Below, one piece after another: positions 1-6,472 of a stretch of DNA of 17,546 nucleotides; position 1 is the stretch's first letter; each line of letters begins with the position of its first letter. The position numbers and the translations under genes were made by a program. Where the stretch lies: assembly GCA_027364995.1 (NCBI GenBank), contig DAHXOG010000004.1, positions 1 to 17,546 on the forward strand. The letters run 5' to 3'. A model generated the notes under the pieces. It was given only the letters and a program-made list of their open reading frames with translations. It ran no database searches and had not been told where the DNA came from. Source of the stretch: Candidatus Mancarchaeum sp. (GTDB lineage Archaea; Micrarchaeota; Micrarchaeia; Micrarchaeales; Micrarchaeaceae).

Positions 1-277
1 GGCATACCTCTTCGCATAGAGCGCAGAACAGGCATCTTTCCAAGTTTATCTGCGGCATCTTTTTTGTTCCCTTGTCTGTTTCCGTATCGACCATGTCTAT
101 GGTCTGATTGGGGCATATCCTTGCGCACGCTGCACAGCTTATGCATGTCTTCATGTCGAGCTTGTGTATTCCCCTGTAATTGTCGGCAAGGTCTTCCCTG
201 TGCTCAGGATATTCCAACGTTGACGGCTTTTTGATTATCTCTTTTCCAACCTCATATATGCCTTTTAGTATTGTCAT
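1..277 (-). CDS. nuoI: NADH-quinone oxidoreductase subunit I, N-terminal part (cut by window edge)
   Basis: Peripheral-arm ferredoxin-type subunit of complex I (NuoI/FpoI family), which passes electrons through two [4Fe-4S] clusters toward the quinone site. The first 92 residues are visible. A CxxCxxCxxxCP motif lies at C45, C48, C51 and C55, and a second begins at C82, C85, C88 and C92, where the window ends. Those eight cysteines are the ligands of the two clusters in this family. The ATG at 277 overlaps the nuoH stop in an ATGA arrangement, so translation is probably coupled to nuoH. The rest of the gene, and presumably further nuo genes, lie to the left of the window. Whether the electron donor is NADH, ferredoxin or F420 cannot be told from this piece. 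Confidence 0.93.
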   Translation of the reverse strand, partial: MTILKGIYEVGKEIIKKPSTLEYPEHREDLADNYRGIHKLDMKTCISCAACARICPNQTIDMVDTETDKGTKKMPQINLERCLFCALCEEVC

Positions 278-1320
278 GCAAACCACACAAATATCAGATA
301 CGATGCCAATAGGTTTATAACGGATAATGGAAGAAGGTATAGCCATCCTATCCTAAGCAGCCTCCTTATCGTCATTCTCACCGTTGTTGCCCTTATTATT
401 ATTATGAAGACAGTAAGTATTATGACCTTTATCATTATCCATGCAAATTGTGGCAATACCGGTCCGTTCCACCCTCCAAGGAATAATATCGCAATCAATA
501 GCGTACCTACGAACATCCTGGTATAATCCAGAAATAACGCAAGGCCGTAATATGGGGCGGGCACATCTGTGAGCCATCCTGCTATCAGTTCGTTATCGGC
601 TTCCCTGATATCGAACGGAGGGCGTTCCAGCTCTGCCAGCATTATTATGAAGAAAAGCACGAAGCCTATCGGCAATACCAATGCGTACCAAATGTGCGAT
701 TGCGAATTGACTATGTTTATGAAGGAGAAGCTGTGAGCTGCAATAGCCACGGATGCAATAACCAATATCAATGGAATCTCATAGCTCACAAGCATTATTA
801 CAGATCGTTGCGCGCTTATTGAGGCGAATTTATTGCCGCTCGTCCATCCTGCCAGGAAAAGCATTAACGGCATGAATGAGAGTATAAGGAATACGGCTAT
901 CAGCCCTATGGTAGTGTTTATCCCTATAAAAGAGCTTGTTATCGGTATGAAAGCAAAAGCCAATATGAAGAGCGCATATATCGTCGGCAGCACCAGCCCG
1001 AAAAGCGGTTTATCCGCGTTTGATGGAGATATCTTTTCCTTTAAAAGCAGTTTTACCACATCGGCCATATTTTGAAGTATGCCGAACGGCCCGGTGTATG
1101 TTGGACCATGCCTTGACTGCATGTGGCCCATTATCTTCCTTTCGCCCCAGCCGAACAGGTATACGAATAATGTTATGAGAATCAGCAATATTACCGCGAA
1201 TATAACGAATGATATTAGGAAGGATAGTACGTTTGCGAAGATTGCAGGCATGTATGGAATTAAATAGCCGTAAATCGCAGAATAGAGACTCGCTATAAAA
1301 GATGAACTTACCGCTATCAA
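274..1320 (-). CDS. nuoH: NADH-quinone oxidoreductase subunit H (complex I membrane subunit)
   Basis: Membrane subunit of complex I (NuoH/ND1/FpoH family) that helps form the quinone-binding site and the link to the proton-pumping arm. The protein is almost wholly hydrophobic, with about eight membrane helices. It carries the family blocks ERKIMGHMQSRHGP followed by GPFGILQNMADVVKLLLKE, and ELERPPFDIREADNELIAGW, which matches the conserved acidic loop. I place the start at TTG 1320 (348 aa), because the reverse strand reads GGTG-TTTTA-TTG, the same ribosome-site spacing seen at other genes here. A GTG at 1383 is in frame but lies almost inside the promoter; an ATG at 1251 would give a more typical distance to ERK but has no ribosome-site signal. 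The stop overlaps the nuoI start. Confidence 0.94.
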   Translation of the reverse strand: MIAVSSSFIASLYSAIYGYLIPYMPAIFANVLSFLISFVIFAVILLILITLFVYLFGWGERKIMGHMQSRHGPTYTGPFGILQNMADVVKLLLKEKISPSNADKPLFGLVLPTIYALFILAFAFIPITSSFIGINTTIGLIAVFLILSFMPLMLFLAGWTSGNKFASISAQRSVIMLVSYEIPLILVIASVAIAAHSFSFINIVNSQSHIWYALVLPIGFVLFFIIMLAELERPPFDIREADNELIAGWLTDVPAPYYGLALFLDYTRMFVGTLLIAILFLGGWNGPVLPQFAWIMIKVIILTVFIIIIRATTVRMTIRRLLRIGWLYLLPLSVINLLASYLIFVWFA

Positions 1321-1370
1321 TAAAACACCGCGACCATAGCATTGCCTAACATTAATTATGCATGTGCCAT

Positions 1371-1380
1371 AATTATAAAT
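1371..1380 (-). promoter_or_regulatory. TATA-like box of nuoHI
   Basis: Read on the minus strand this is ATTTATAATT. A start of transcription about 26 nt downstream, near 1346-1350, leaves a short leader before the GGTG motif (1329-1326) and the TTG start at 1320. Inferred from position and composition only. Confidence 0.45.
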
Positions 1381-1408
1381 CACTATGAATTATTTTAATT
1401 TGAACGCA

Positions 1409-1418
1409 ATTTATTATT
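1409..1418 (+). promoter_or_regulatory. TATA-like box of the 86-aa gene
   Basis: An AT-only stretch around TTTATTATTAA. Transcription about 26 nt downstream would begin near 1440, just ahead of the GGTG motif at 1447-1450. Confidence 0.35.
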
Positions 1419-1456
1419 AAGGTAACGTGTAAAATGTATTTAGTTAGGTGACATCA

Positions 1457-1717
1457 TTGGACAGTAGGATTGAAGAGATAATAAAGAGGGGAAGCATACG
1501 CATAGAGGTAAAGCGTTCTGGCATGCTCCAAAAGATGCTTTTTACGGTAAAGAAGATAAAAATAGGCGAGCAGGAATTTACAGAGCTTTACTTGCCAAGG
1601 AAATTAGAGCTCGGCGAGCTTGAGAGGGTAGCCAATGAAACGGGCTTGCCAGTAGAATCAGAGAACGCAAGGGCATTCCCGAAGGGCATGGGAGCCATAG
1701 ACTTCATAGGCCTGTAG
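1457..1717 (+). CDS. Unassigned small protein, 86 aa
   Basis: I do not recognise this protein. It is short, soluble-looking and strongly charged, with no signal peptide or membrane helix. It starts with a predicted helix (SRIEEIIKRG), then alternating segments that look like beta strands (SIRIEVKR, MLFTVKKIKIG), and ends with a distinctive tail containing RAFPKGMGAIDFIGL. The GTG at 1448 is part of a GGTG motif (1447-1450) that lies 6 nt before a TTG at 1457, so I place the start at TTG 1457 rather than at the GTG (89 aa). The gene faces away from nuoH across a region with TATA-like boxes on both strands, and is convergent with the long membrane-anchored gene that ends 6 nt beyond it. A small RNA- or protein-binding role is possible but not shown. 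Confidence 0.8.
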   Translation: MDSRIEEIIKRGSIRIEVKRSGMLQKMLFTVKKIKIGEQEFTELYLPRKLELGELERVANETGLPVESENARAFPKGMGAIDFIGL

Positions 1718-1723
1718 AATCAA

Positions 1724-3439
1724 TCAGCTTACGAAAAAGTTTGCGTATTCTATGCTGCCGTTTACATATGCCGGCTTGCCGTTAATCGAATAGTTCATCG
1801 TAGTGTAGTATGTTGGTATTGTGGCGCCTATCGCAACGGGCGGAAGCTTGCATGTGAATGATGCGTTTATGCTGGAGTTTGGCGCTATGCTCATGTTTAT
1901 CGGCACTGTTGCATTAACAGGCAGGTAGAGGCTGCAACCTATATCCGATACCTTTACAGCAGTATTGAGCTTGTTCTTTATGCTTATTGTATACATTTTC
2001 GAGGTTGAATTGAAACTATCATAGCTGCAGCCGAAGGAGGTGTTATCGAATGTGCACGAGCTTGTTATTATCGGCTTCCAGCTTACATACGAATCGGATA
2101 CATTGAGCTTTGTGAACAGCGACGCTGCATTGAAAAGTGCAAGATTGCTGTAGTTAGCATCAACGAACGAATATAGTTTCATGGTATAGTTTTTTGATAT
2201 AGCTATGGATCTCGATAAAGAATAATTGTCAAATTCGGAAGCAGGGGACTTGTAGTAAGTGGTGCACATGTTCATGCCTGTGCTGTTGTTTACATATATG
2301 TAGGCAGGGCATGTGTAATTCGCTGATGACACGTTTATGGGTGCATGGAATGTGAATATGCTGCCGAAATTGCCTGAGCTTGGGTTTTCTGATATCTGGT
2401 ATGCTGAGTAATTGCCATTGGAAAGGCCTACCGCAAAGCCTTCGTCAGTGGAGTTTGAATATGAGAAATTTTCTATTTTGGCGTATTCGCTTGCATGCAG
2501 TGAAGTTGCGTTTTCAATTAGCTTGTATTCAGTGGAATTGTATGTCTTTCCAAGCACGCTTTGGCAATTGCCCGCATGCGTTGCATTGTAATAGAAATAT
2601 ATCTTTGTCCATCCCTGGCTTGAGTAGCTGCACATGCTCGTGGTATCGTTGACCTTGGCGAATAATGCCGTGCTGTTCCTGATTGTGAAGCTGCTTTGCT
2701 TGAATGAGTATGTTGATAATATCGATTTTATGTAAGAGTTTCCAATGACTCCTTCAAGCCATATGCCGTATGCCGAAGAGCCGTTTGAATATTGCGAGAA
2801 CACCCCATTTCCGACATTAAGCGATTGTGACAGGTCATGCATTATGGTGAAGACCAGACCCTTGTCAGGACCCATGAAGGGCTTGAACGAGCTTACATTA
2901 TATGATATGGAAAGAAGCGATGAAAACTCCATGCCTCTTGGGAATAATGTGAACGTATAGGTACTTGTGGTGCCGTTTGACGGTATGTACGGATAGAGGT
3001 TTGGCGATTGCGGGTTGCTTACATTCACGCTTATGGAAGCGTAGGATATTGAATTGTTGGCTACGTTGAGTATCCCCGATGGGTTTGCGGCCACGGAGAA
3101 ATTGTATGTTCCGTTTTGAGAATATGTGTAGTTTTCATTTATGTTTACGGAGCTATGCGCAGGTATGGAGACATTGTAGTCTTTCAATGCCTGGTCGTTG
3201 AGATAGAAGCTCACTGGCATGTCCTTTATGCTTGAAGAGCCCGTATTCTTTATCGTTATGTTGAATTTTGTAGTATTGAATAGATAAGTGGCCTTTGGAT
3301 TGTAATTCAAGGCGCGTATAGAAACATTAATGTGCAACGGGCCTGAAGGCTGGAATGTTACCACTATGGCTATGAATACCGCGACAACTACTATTATAGC
3401 TATGCCCCCGTAGAGGAGCACATTCTTTTGGGTGGCCAT
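1724..3439 (-). CDS. Membrane-anchored, sequon-rich extracellular protein with CARDB-like domain
   Basis: A 571-residue protein with one N-terminal membrane helix (about residues 8-28, VLLYGGIAIIVVVAVFIAIV) and a large outside domain. Residues about 36-140 have the alternating pattern and KNTGSSSIKDMPVSFYLN core of a CARDB-type Ig-like adhesion domain; the remainder is Ser/Thr/Asn/Tyr-rich and unassigned. There are more than 30 N-x-S/T sequons, so heavy N-glycosylation on an archaeal surface is likely. No enzymatic motif is visible. The ATG at 3439 has no GGTG motif; a TATA-like TTAATAAAC lies about 30 nt upstream, so the message may be nearly leaderless. It follows the winged-helix gene on the same strand, with a gap of about 40 nt. 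Likely a surface or envelope structural protein or adhesin, by inference. Confidence 0.85.
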   Translation of the reverse strand: MATQKNVLLYGGIAIIVVVAVFIAIVVTFQPSGPLHINVSIRALNYNPKATYLFNTTKFNITIKNTGSSSIKDMPVSFYLNDQALKDYNVSIPAHSSVNINENYTYSQNGTYNFSVAANPSGILNVANNSISYASISVNVSNPQSPNLYPYIPSNGTTSTYTFTLFPRGMEFSSLLSISYNVSSFKPFMGPDKGLVFTIMHDLSQSLNVGNGVFSQYSNGSSAYGIWLEGVIGNSYIKSILSTYSFKQSSFTIRNSTALFAKVNDTTSMCSYSSQGWTKIYFYYNATHAGNCQSVLGKTYNSTEYKLIENATSLHASEYAKIENFSYSNSTDEGFAVGLSNGNYSAYQISENPSSGNFGSIFTFHAPINVSSANYTCPAYIYVNNSTGMNMCTTYYKSPASEFDNYSLSRSIAISKNYTMKLYSFVDANYSNLALFNAASLFTKLNVSDSYVSWKPIITSSCTFDNTSFGCSYDSFNSTSKMYTISIKNKLNTAVKVSDIGCSLYLPVNATVPINMSIAPNSSINASFTCKLPPVAIGATIPTYYTTMNYSINGKPAYVNGSIEYANFFVS

Positions 3440-3478
3440 TATTATACAGTTCTCTCGCTTAAGTTTATTAACGTTTCT

Positions 3479-3940
3479 TTATCTCTTTTTTATCTCTTTT
3501 ATTATTGATGTTATTTTGTCCCTTACTGGCGATATTTCCGATTCAAAATAGAATGTTATCCATGCTTCTTCGTCGTAGCGCTCCGCAGCTTCCGGATATA
3601 GCAGGAAATACCTGCCTTTCGAATGGTCCATTATGTTTAACGATTTAAGCTGCAATAGATGGTAGCGCAGCGTCTTTTCGTTTATGGGCTGCCACGCCTT
3701 TGTTATGTATTCGGACAATTCCTTTACGTTTGGATCGTGTTTTTTCTGGAACTGGAAATAAAGCATCGCGTCTAATACGTATATGGCGCTGAGCCTTGTC
3801 TCGCCAGGGTTTATTATGCCCAATGAGAGCGCCATCCACCTTACCATGGAGCGCCTTGTCTCAAGCACTTCCTTGGTTACGAGCAAATTGCGCAGCCTTA
3901 TTTCGGATTGTATAAGCTTAGCTTCGTTTATGGTCGGCAT
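3479..3940 (-). CDS. Winged-helix-like putative transcription regulator, 153 aa
   Basis: A basic, soluble protein. The centre (about residues 50-115) has the layout of a winged helix: helices SAIYVLDAMLYFQFQ and VKELSEYITKAW, then a recognition-helix-like NEKTLRYHLLQLKSLNIM, then a short wing, GRYFLLY. The N-terminal 35 residues and the C-terminus (ISPVRDKITSIIKEIKKR) look helical and could dimerise. I assign DNA binding from this pattern, not from a named family. It is transcribed away from the 137-aa gene across a region of about 118 nt holding a perfect 9-bp inverted repeat, which suggests autoregulation. The ATG at 3940 is preceded by GGTAATCC, a weak ribosome site. The sequon-rich gene follows on the same strand. 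Confidence 0.72.
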   Translation of the reverse strand: MPTINEAKLIQSEIRLRNLLVTKEVLETRRSMVRWMALSLGIINPGETRLSAIYVLDAMLYFQFQKKHDPNVKELSEYITKAWQPINEKTLRYHLLQLKSLNIMDHSKGRYFLLYPEAAERYDEEAWITFYFESEISPVRDKITSIIKEIKKR

Positions 3941-3962
3941 GGATTACCTTCTAAGATTTAAT

Positions 3963-4010
3963 CTTTAACAACTGGATTAGTCCGCGTTATATTATTTTAT
4001 CTTGTTAAAG
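3963..4010. promoter_or_regulatory. Candidate operator: 9-bp inverted repeat between divergent genes
   Basis: CTTTAACAA at 3963-3971 and its exact reverse complement TTGTTAAAG at 4002-4010 are separated by 30 nt. The right arm abuts the forward TATA-like box (4011-4019). The left arm falls where the minus-strand transcript would begin if the AT-rich stretch at 3986-4000 is its TATA box. Both promoters could therefore be controlled together, perhaps by the regulator encoded at 3479-3940. The role is inferred. Confidence 0.45.
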
Positions 4011-4022
4011 TATAAAATACTT
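4008..4022 (+). promoter_or_regulatory. TATA-like box of the 137-aa gene
   Basis: AAGTAT-AAA-ATACTT, itself an inverted repeat, contains TATAAAATA. Transcription about 26 nt downstream would begin near 4040, ahead of the GGTG motif at 4049-4052. Confidence 0.5.
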
Positions 4023-4058
4023 AAGCATTATAACAAATATGTACATGCGGTGTTTTTT

Positions 4059-4472
4059 ATGGCGACATTAGAATTAAAGGCGAACTTTGAACCTGAATCG
4101 TTGAAGGCTTTCATGAAGAATGAGGTTAAAATGAGGATAGGCCTTAAGAATACCGATCCCGAGCATATTTACTGGTGCGAGGCTGACATATTGGCCAAGG
4201 CACCATTATCATTGGCAAGCGATATGCCGTTGGAAAATGGCAGGATTAGGGTGGGAATATTGAAGCATGGCACGGAGGTAAGCAGGACAATAAACCTATA
4301 CACGCTGCCTAATAATTTCCCTGATCAATACCCTGTCAAATTTACCGTATACCTTTATGACGAGGAAGGCGTCATACACGAAAGGCTTGATGAGACGCGC
4401 GCAATAGACTGCAAGGACATGCATTCTGCCTCCAAGGAGGAGGTGCCGACACCGCAGAACGGCGTCCTATGA
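4059..4472 (+). CDS. Unassigned soluble protein with likely beta-sandwich fold, 137 aa
   Basis: I cannot name this family. The start is ATG 4059: GGTG (4049-4052) lies 6 nt before it, and the upstream in-frame TTG at 4002 would sit before the TATA-like box. The protein has no signal peptide. After a short N-terminal helix, segments such as VKMRIGLKN, EADILAK, GRIRVGILKHG, RTINLYTLP and VKFTVYLYDEEG alternate hydrophobic and polar residues like the strands of an Ig-like sandwich. The tail is polar and probably disordered (SASKEEVPTPQNG). It is convergent with the acylphosphatase gene (7 nt between stops) and divergent from the putative regulator. Its shared promoter region suggests it may be the regulator's target. 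Confidence 0.82.
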   Translation: MATLELKANFEPESLKAFMKNEVKMRIGLKNTDPEHIYWCEADILAKAPLSLASDMPLENGRIRVGILKHGTEVSRTINLYTLPNNFPDQYPVKFTVYLYDEEGVIHERLDETRAIDCKDMHSASKEEVPTPQNGVL

Positions 4473-4479
4473 ATTCGGT

Positions 4480-4752
4480 TTATCTTGAATAGAAAGAGCC
4501 ATAGCCTGCAGGCTCTTCTGTTTCATGCATATCCACATGATGCACCTGCGGGCCATGCTTTGTGTCTACGTTTATAAGCTTGGAAAAGGCTTGAAGCTGC
4601 TCGTTTTCACCTATTGCAATTATTTCCACAGTGCCGTCAGGCATGTTTTTGGCATAGCCCCTTATGCCAAGGCCGATGGCTATGTGCCTGACCAATGACC
4701 TGTAGCCCACTCCCTGCACAATCCCGTGCACCGTAATGCTTAATGCTGCCAT
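4480..4752 (-). CDS. acyP: Acylphosphatase
   Basis: A 90-residue acylphosphatase, the normal length for this enzyme, which hydrolyses carboxyl-phosphate bonds such as those in acetyl phosphate or 1,3-bisphosphoglycerate. The signature HGIVQGVGYRSLVRH is present with the phosphate-binding loop and catalytic Arg18, followed by GIRGYAKNMPDGTVEI with catalytic Asn36. The protein should be cytoplasmic. The ATG at 4752 has no GGTG motif; an AT-rich box about 20-30 nt upstream suggests a leaderless transcript. That box is shared with the divergent surface gene that starts at 4808. The physiological substrate is unknown for most archaea. Confidence 0.95.
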   Translation of the reverse strand: MAALSITVHGIVQGVGYRSLVRHIAIGLGIRGYAKNMPDGTVEIIAIGENEQLQAFSKLINVDTKHGPQVHHVDMHETEEPAGYGSFYSR

Positions 4753-4769
4753 GATATCTGTTGCGCTTT

Positions 4770-4789
4770 GATTATATTATTTAAATATT
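4770..4789. promoter_or_regulatory. Shared AT-rich bidirectional promoter
   Basis: Only 55 nt separate the two ATG codons at 4752 (minus) and 4808 (plus). The centre is a near-palindromic run of A and T containing ATTATTTAAATATT. Measured 24-26 nt outward, transcription would begin at or beside both ATG codons. Neither gene has a GGTG motif. Both therefore look leaderless and probably share this box. Confidence 0.5.
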
Positions 4790-4807
4790 GTATTCCAAAG
4801 CTTATAT

Positions 4808-6418
4808 ATGCGAAAAGGGGCTAAGGCACAGAGTGCCATAGAATTCATAACAACCTATAGTATGGTTCTGTTAATAATTACCGTAGTAATAGCAGTTTTG
4901 TTCTTGTTTATATCGCTCCCGAAATCAATATTCCCTACGGAGTGCAATTTTTACAACACGTTCGGATGCCAGGATGCGGTTTATGGCTTGAATTATACGT
5001 CAACTAATGTTTCCACAGGGAGTGCATTATTGGTAGATGCCAATTTTGAGCAGCCAGGCATATTGAATACAAGTTCCTTCAGCGCTTTCGTAGGCGGCGT
5101 AGAAAGCACCTCCGGGTATTGTGCTCCGCGAGTAGCTCTGCAAGGCCAAAAGATATACTGCATAGCGTTCTTCAAGAACCAGACCGTTAGCCCTACAAGC
5201 ATATACTCGGGAACCTTTAGCATACATGGGAATTACTGCTCTGTTTCTCCTAGCACGCTATCGACCGCTTTTTGTCCTTCCTCTACAAACTACAGTTTCG
5301 GCGGAGTTATAAGGATCCAGGGCAGCCATAAGGTAGTTGGAGGAGTATACGTTGTACCTGTTAATGTGACCATCCCTAATTTTAATTTCTTTAATTGGTT
5401 CTTTTTGAATTTCATAGAGCCAGGATACCAGGTTCCTGTAAGCTTTAACCCGAAAAACACGTCGTATGTTTTGCATGAATCCCCAGACCTTGGCAATATA
5501 AGGTTTTATTACAACAACAGGGAGCTTTACGATTGGTGCCAAGATTGCAACGATAGCATGAGCAGCAATGCAATCTTTTGGGTAAAGATGCCGCAAGGAT
5601 CTATATTTAAATTAGGGTGCTTTTTTGGGAGCTGTCCAACAGTCTTCACTATAGATATGTATTTTACCCCTATAGCCACCACATTCAGTGGCGTTCATTC
5701 TGGACTGGCTCCAGAATTGACAACACCATATGGCGAATATGACAATGGCAAACAGGTTTTCAATTATTACACCAATTTCGAGGGGACTACACTGCCTAGC
5801 CCATGGGTAGACAGTTTAGGCAGCAATTATACCGTAGATAACGGGCTTCATTTTAATGGAGGCGGCGCTGCACTGATACAGAAATTCGGCGATTTTCCCA
5901 TCAATGTCTATAATCTTACTGAAGCTGGAATATCATTACAAACTTCAGGTGTAGGCGGCATTGTTCAGGGGGTAAATGGAACCGGAAGTACCGACGAATG
6001 CGGGAATGGACCTTATAACAGTAAATGGATAAATGTAGGGATTACCAGCAATGACTTATGCTACGGGGATGTATTCAGCCTTAAGGGCATAAGTTCGGCA
6101 GCAGTAAGTTACGGCACAGCCACAAACGTTAGCACATCCGTGCCTCTTTCAGGGAGTTTCACTATAGGGTTGGGCAATGGTTTTAGCAATGCGTATTGGT
6201 TTTATAACGATACGCTTCAAACTAAGCAAAGCCAGTATTATGGGCATTTTGCGGGAAAGTCCCGCGGGAAGGCTTATTACGCTTTGTCGAACTATTTCGG
6301 GTTTGAAAGCCAAAGCGCAGTGTATACGGTTAATTGGGTGCGGTCCATAACGATGCTGAGTGGAGGACAGCAGCCAACAGTAACGTTTGGACCCATAGAA
6401 AAGGTTTCCAATATATGA
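4808..6418 (+). CDS. Class III signal-peptide (pilin-like) surface protein with DUF2341-like and concanavalin-like domains
   Basis: A 536-residue protein. The N-terminus has a class III signal peptide as in archaellins and archaeal pilins: basic RKGAKA, predicted prepilin-peptidase cleavage before Q8, then QSAIEFITTYS and a hydrophobic helix to about residue 36. Residues about 205-312 resemble DUF2341 (DLGNIRFYYNNRELYDW followed by AIFWVKMPQGS). From about 318 on, NYYTNFEGTTLPSPW and YTVDNGLHFNGGG are typical of the concanavalin A-like domain that often follows DUF2341. Many cysteines in pairs suggest disulfides, and there are several sequons. It is far larger than a structural pilin, so a minor or tip pilin or an adhesin is more likely. 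The start at ATG 4808 appears leaderless. It is followed by a second anchored glycoprotein candidate. Confidence 0.85.
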   Translation: MRKGAKAQSAIEFITTYSMVLLIITVVIAVLFLFISLPKSIFPTECNFYNTFGCQDAVYGLNYTSTNVSTGSALLVDANFEQPGILNTSSFSAFVGGVESTSGYCAPRVALQGQKIYCIAFFKNQTVSPTSIYSGTFSIHGNYCSVSPSTLSTAFCPSSTNYSFGGVIRIQGSHKVVGGVYVVPVNVTIPNFNFFNWFFLNFIEPGYQVPVSFNPKNTSYVLHESPDLGNIRFYYNNRELYDWCQDCNDSMSSNAIFWVKMPQGSIFKLGCFFGSCPTVFTIDMYFTPIATTFSGVHSGLAPELTTPYGEYDNGKQVFNYYTNFEGTTLPSPWVDSLGSNYTVDNGLHFNGGGAALIQKFGDFPINVYNLTEAGISLQTSGVGGIVQGVNGTGSTDECGNGPYNSKWINVGITSNDLCYGDVFSLKGISSAAVSYGTATNVSTSVPLSGSFTIGLGNGFSNAYWFYNDTLQTKQSQYYGHFAGKSRGKAYYALSNYFGFESQSAVYTVNWVRSITMLSGGQQPTVTFGPIEKVSNI

Positions 6419-6472
6419 TTGCTGTTGCATGCAAGAGATAGGAATAAAATAAGCAAAGCAGGGGAATGCATT

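Noticed and set aside
1321..1383. N-terminal extension of NuoH to the GTG at 1383
   Set aside because: It is polar, absent from relatives, overlaps the likely promoter region and has no ribosome site, whereas TTG 1320 does.
4008..4022. Palindromic AAGTAT-AAA-ATACTT as an independent operator
   Set aside because: It coincides with the TATA-like box, and short AT palindromes there are expected by composition. The 9-bp repeat beside it is the stronger signal.
4002..4058. N-terminal extension of the 137-aa protein from the TTG at 4002
   Set aside because: It would begin inside the inverted repeat and upstream of the TATA-like box, and the GGTG motif points to ATG 4059.
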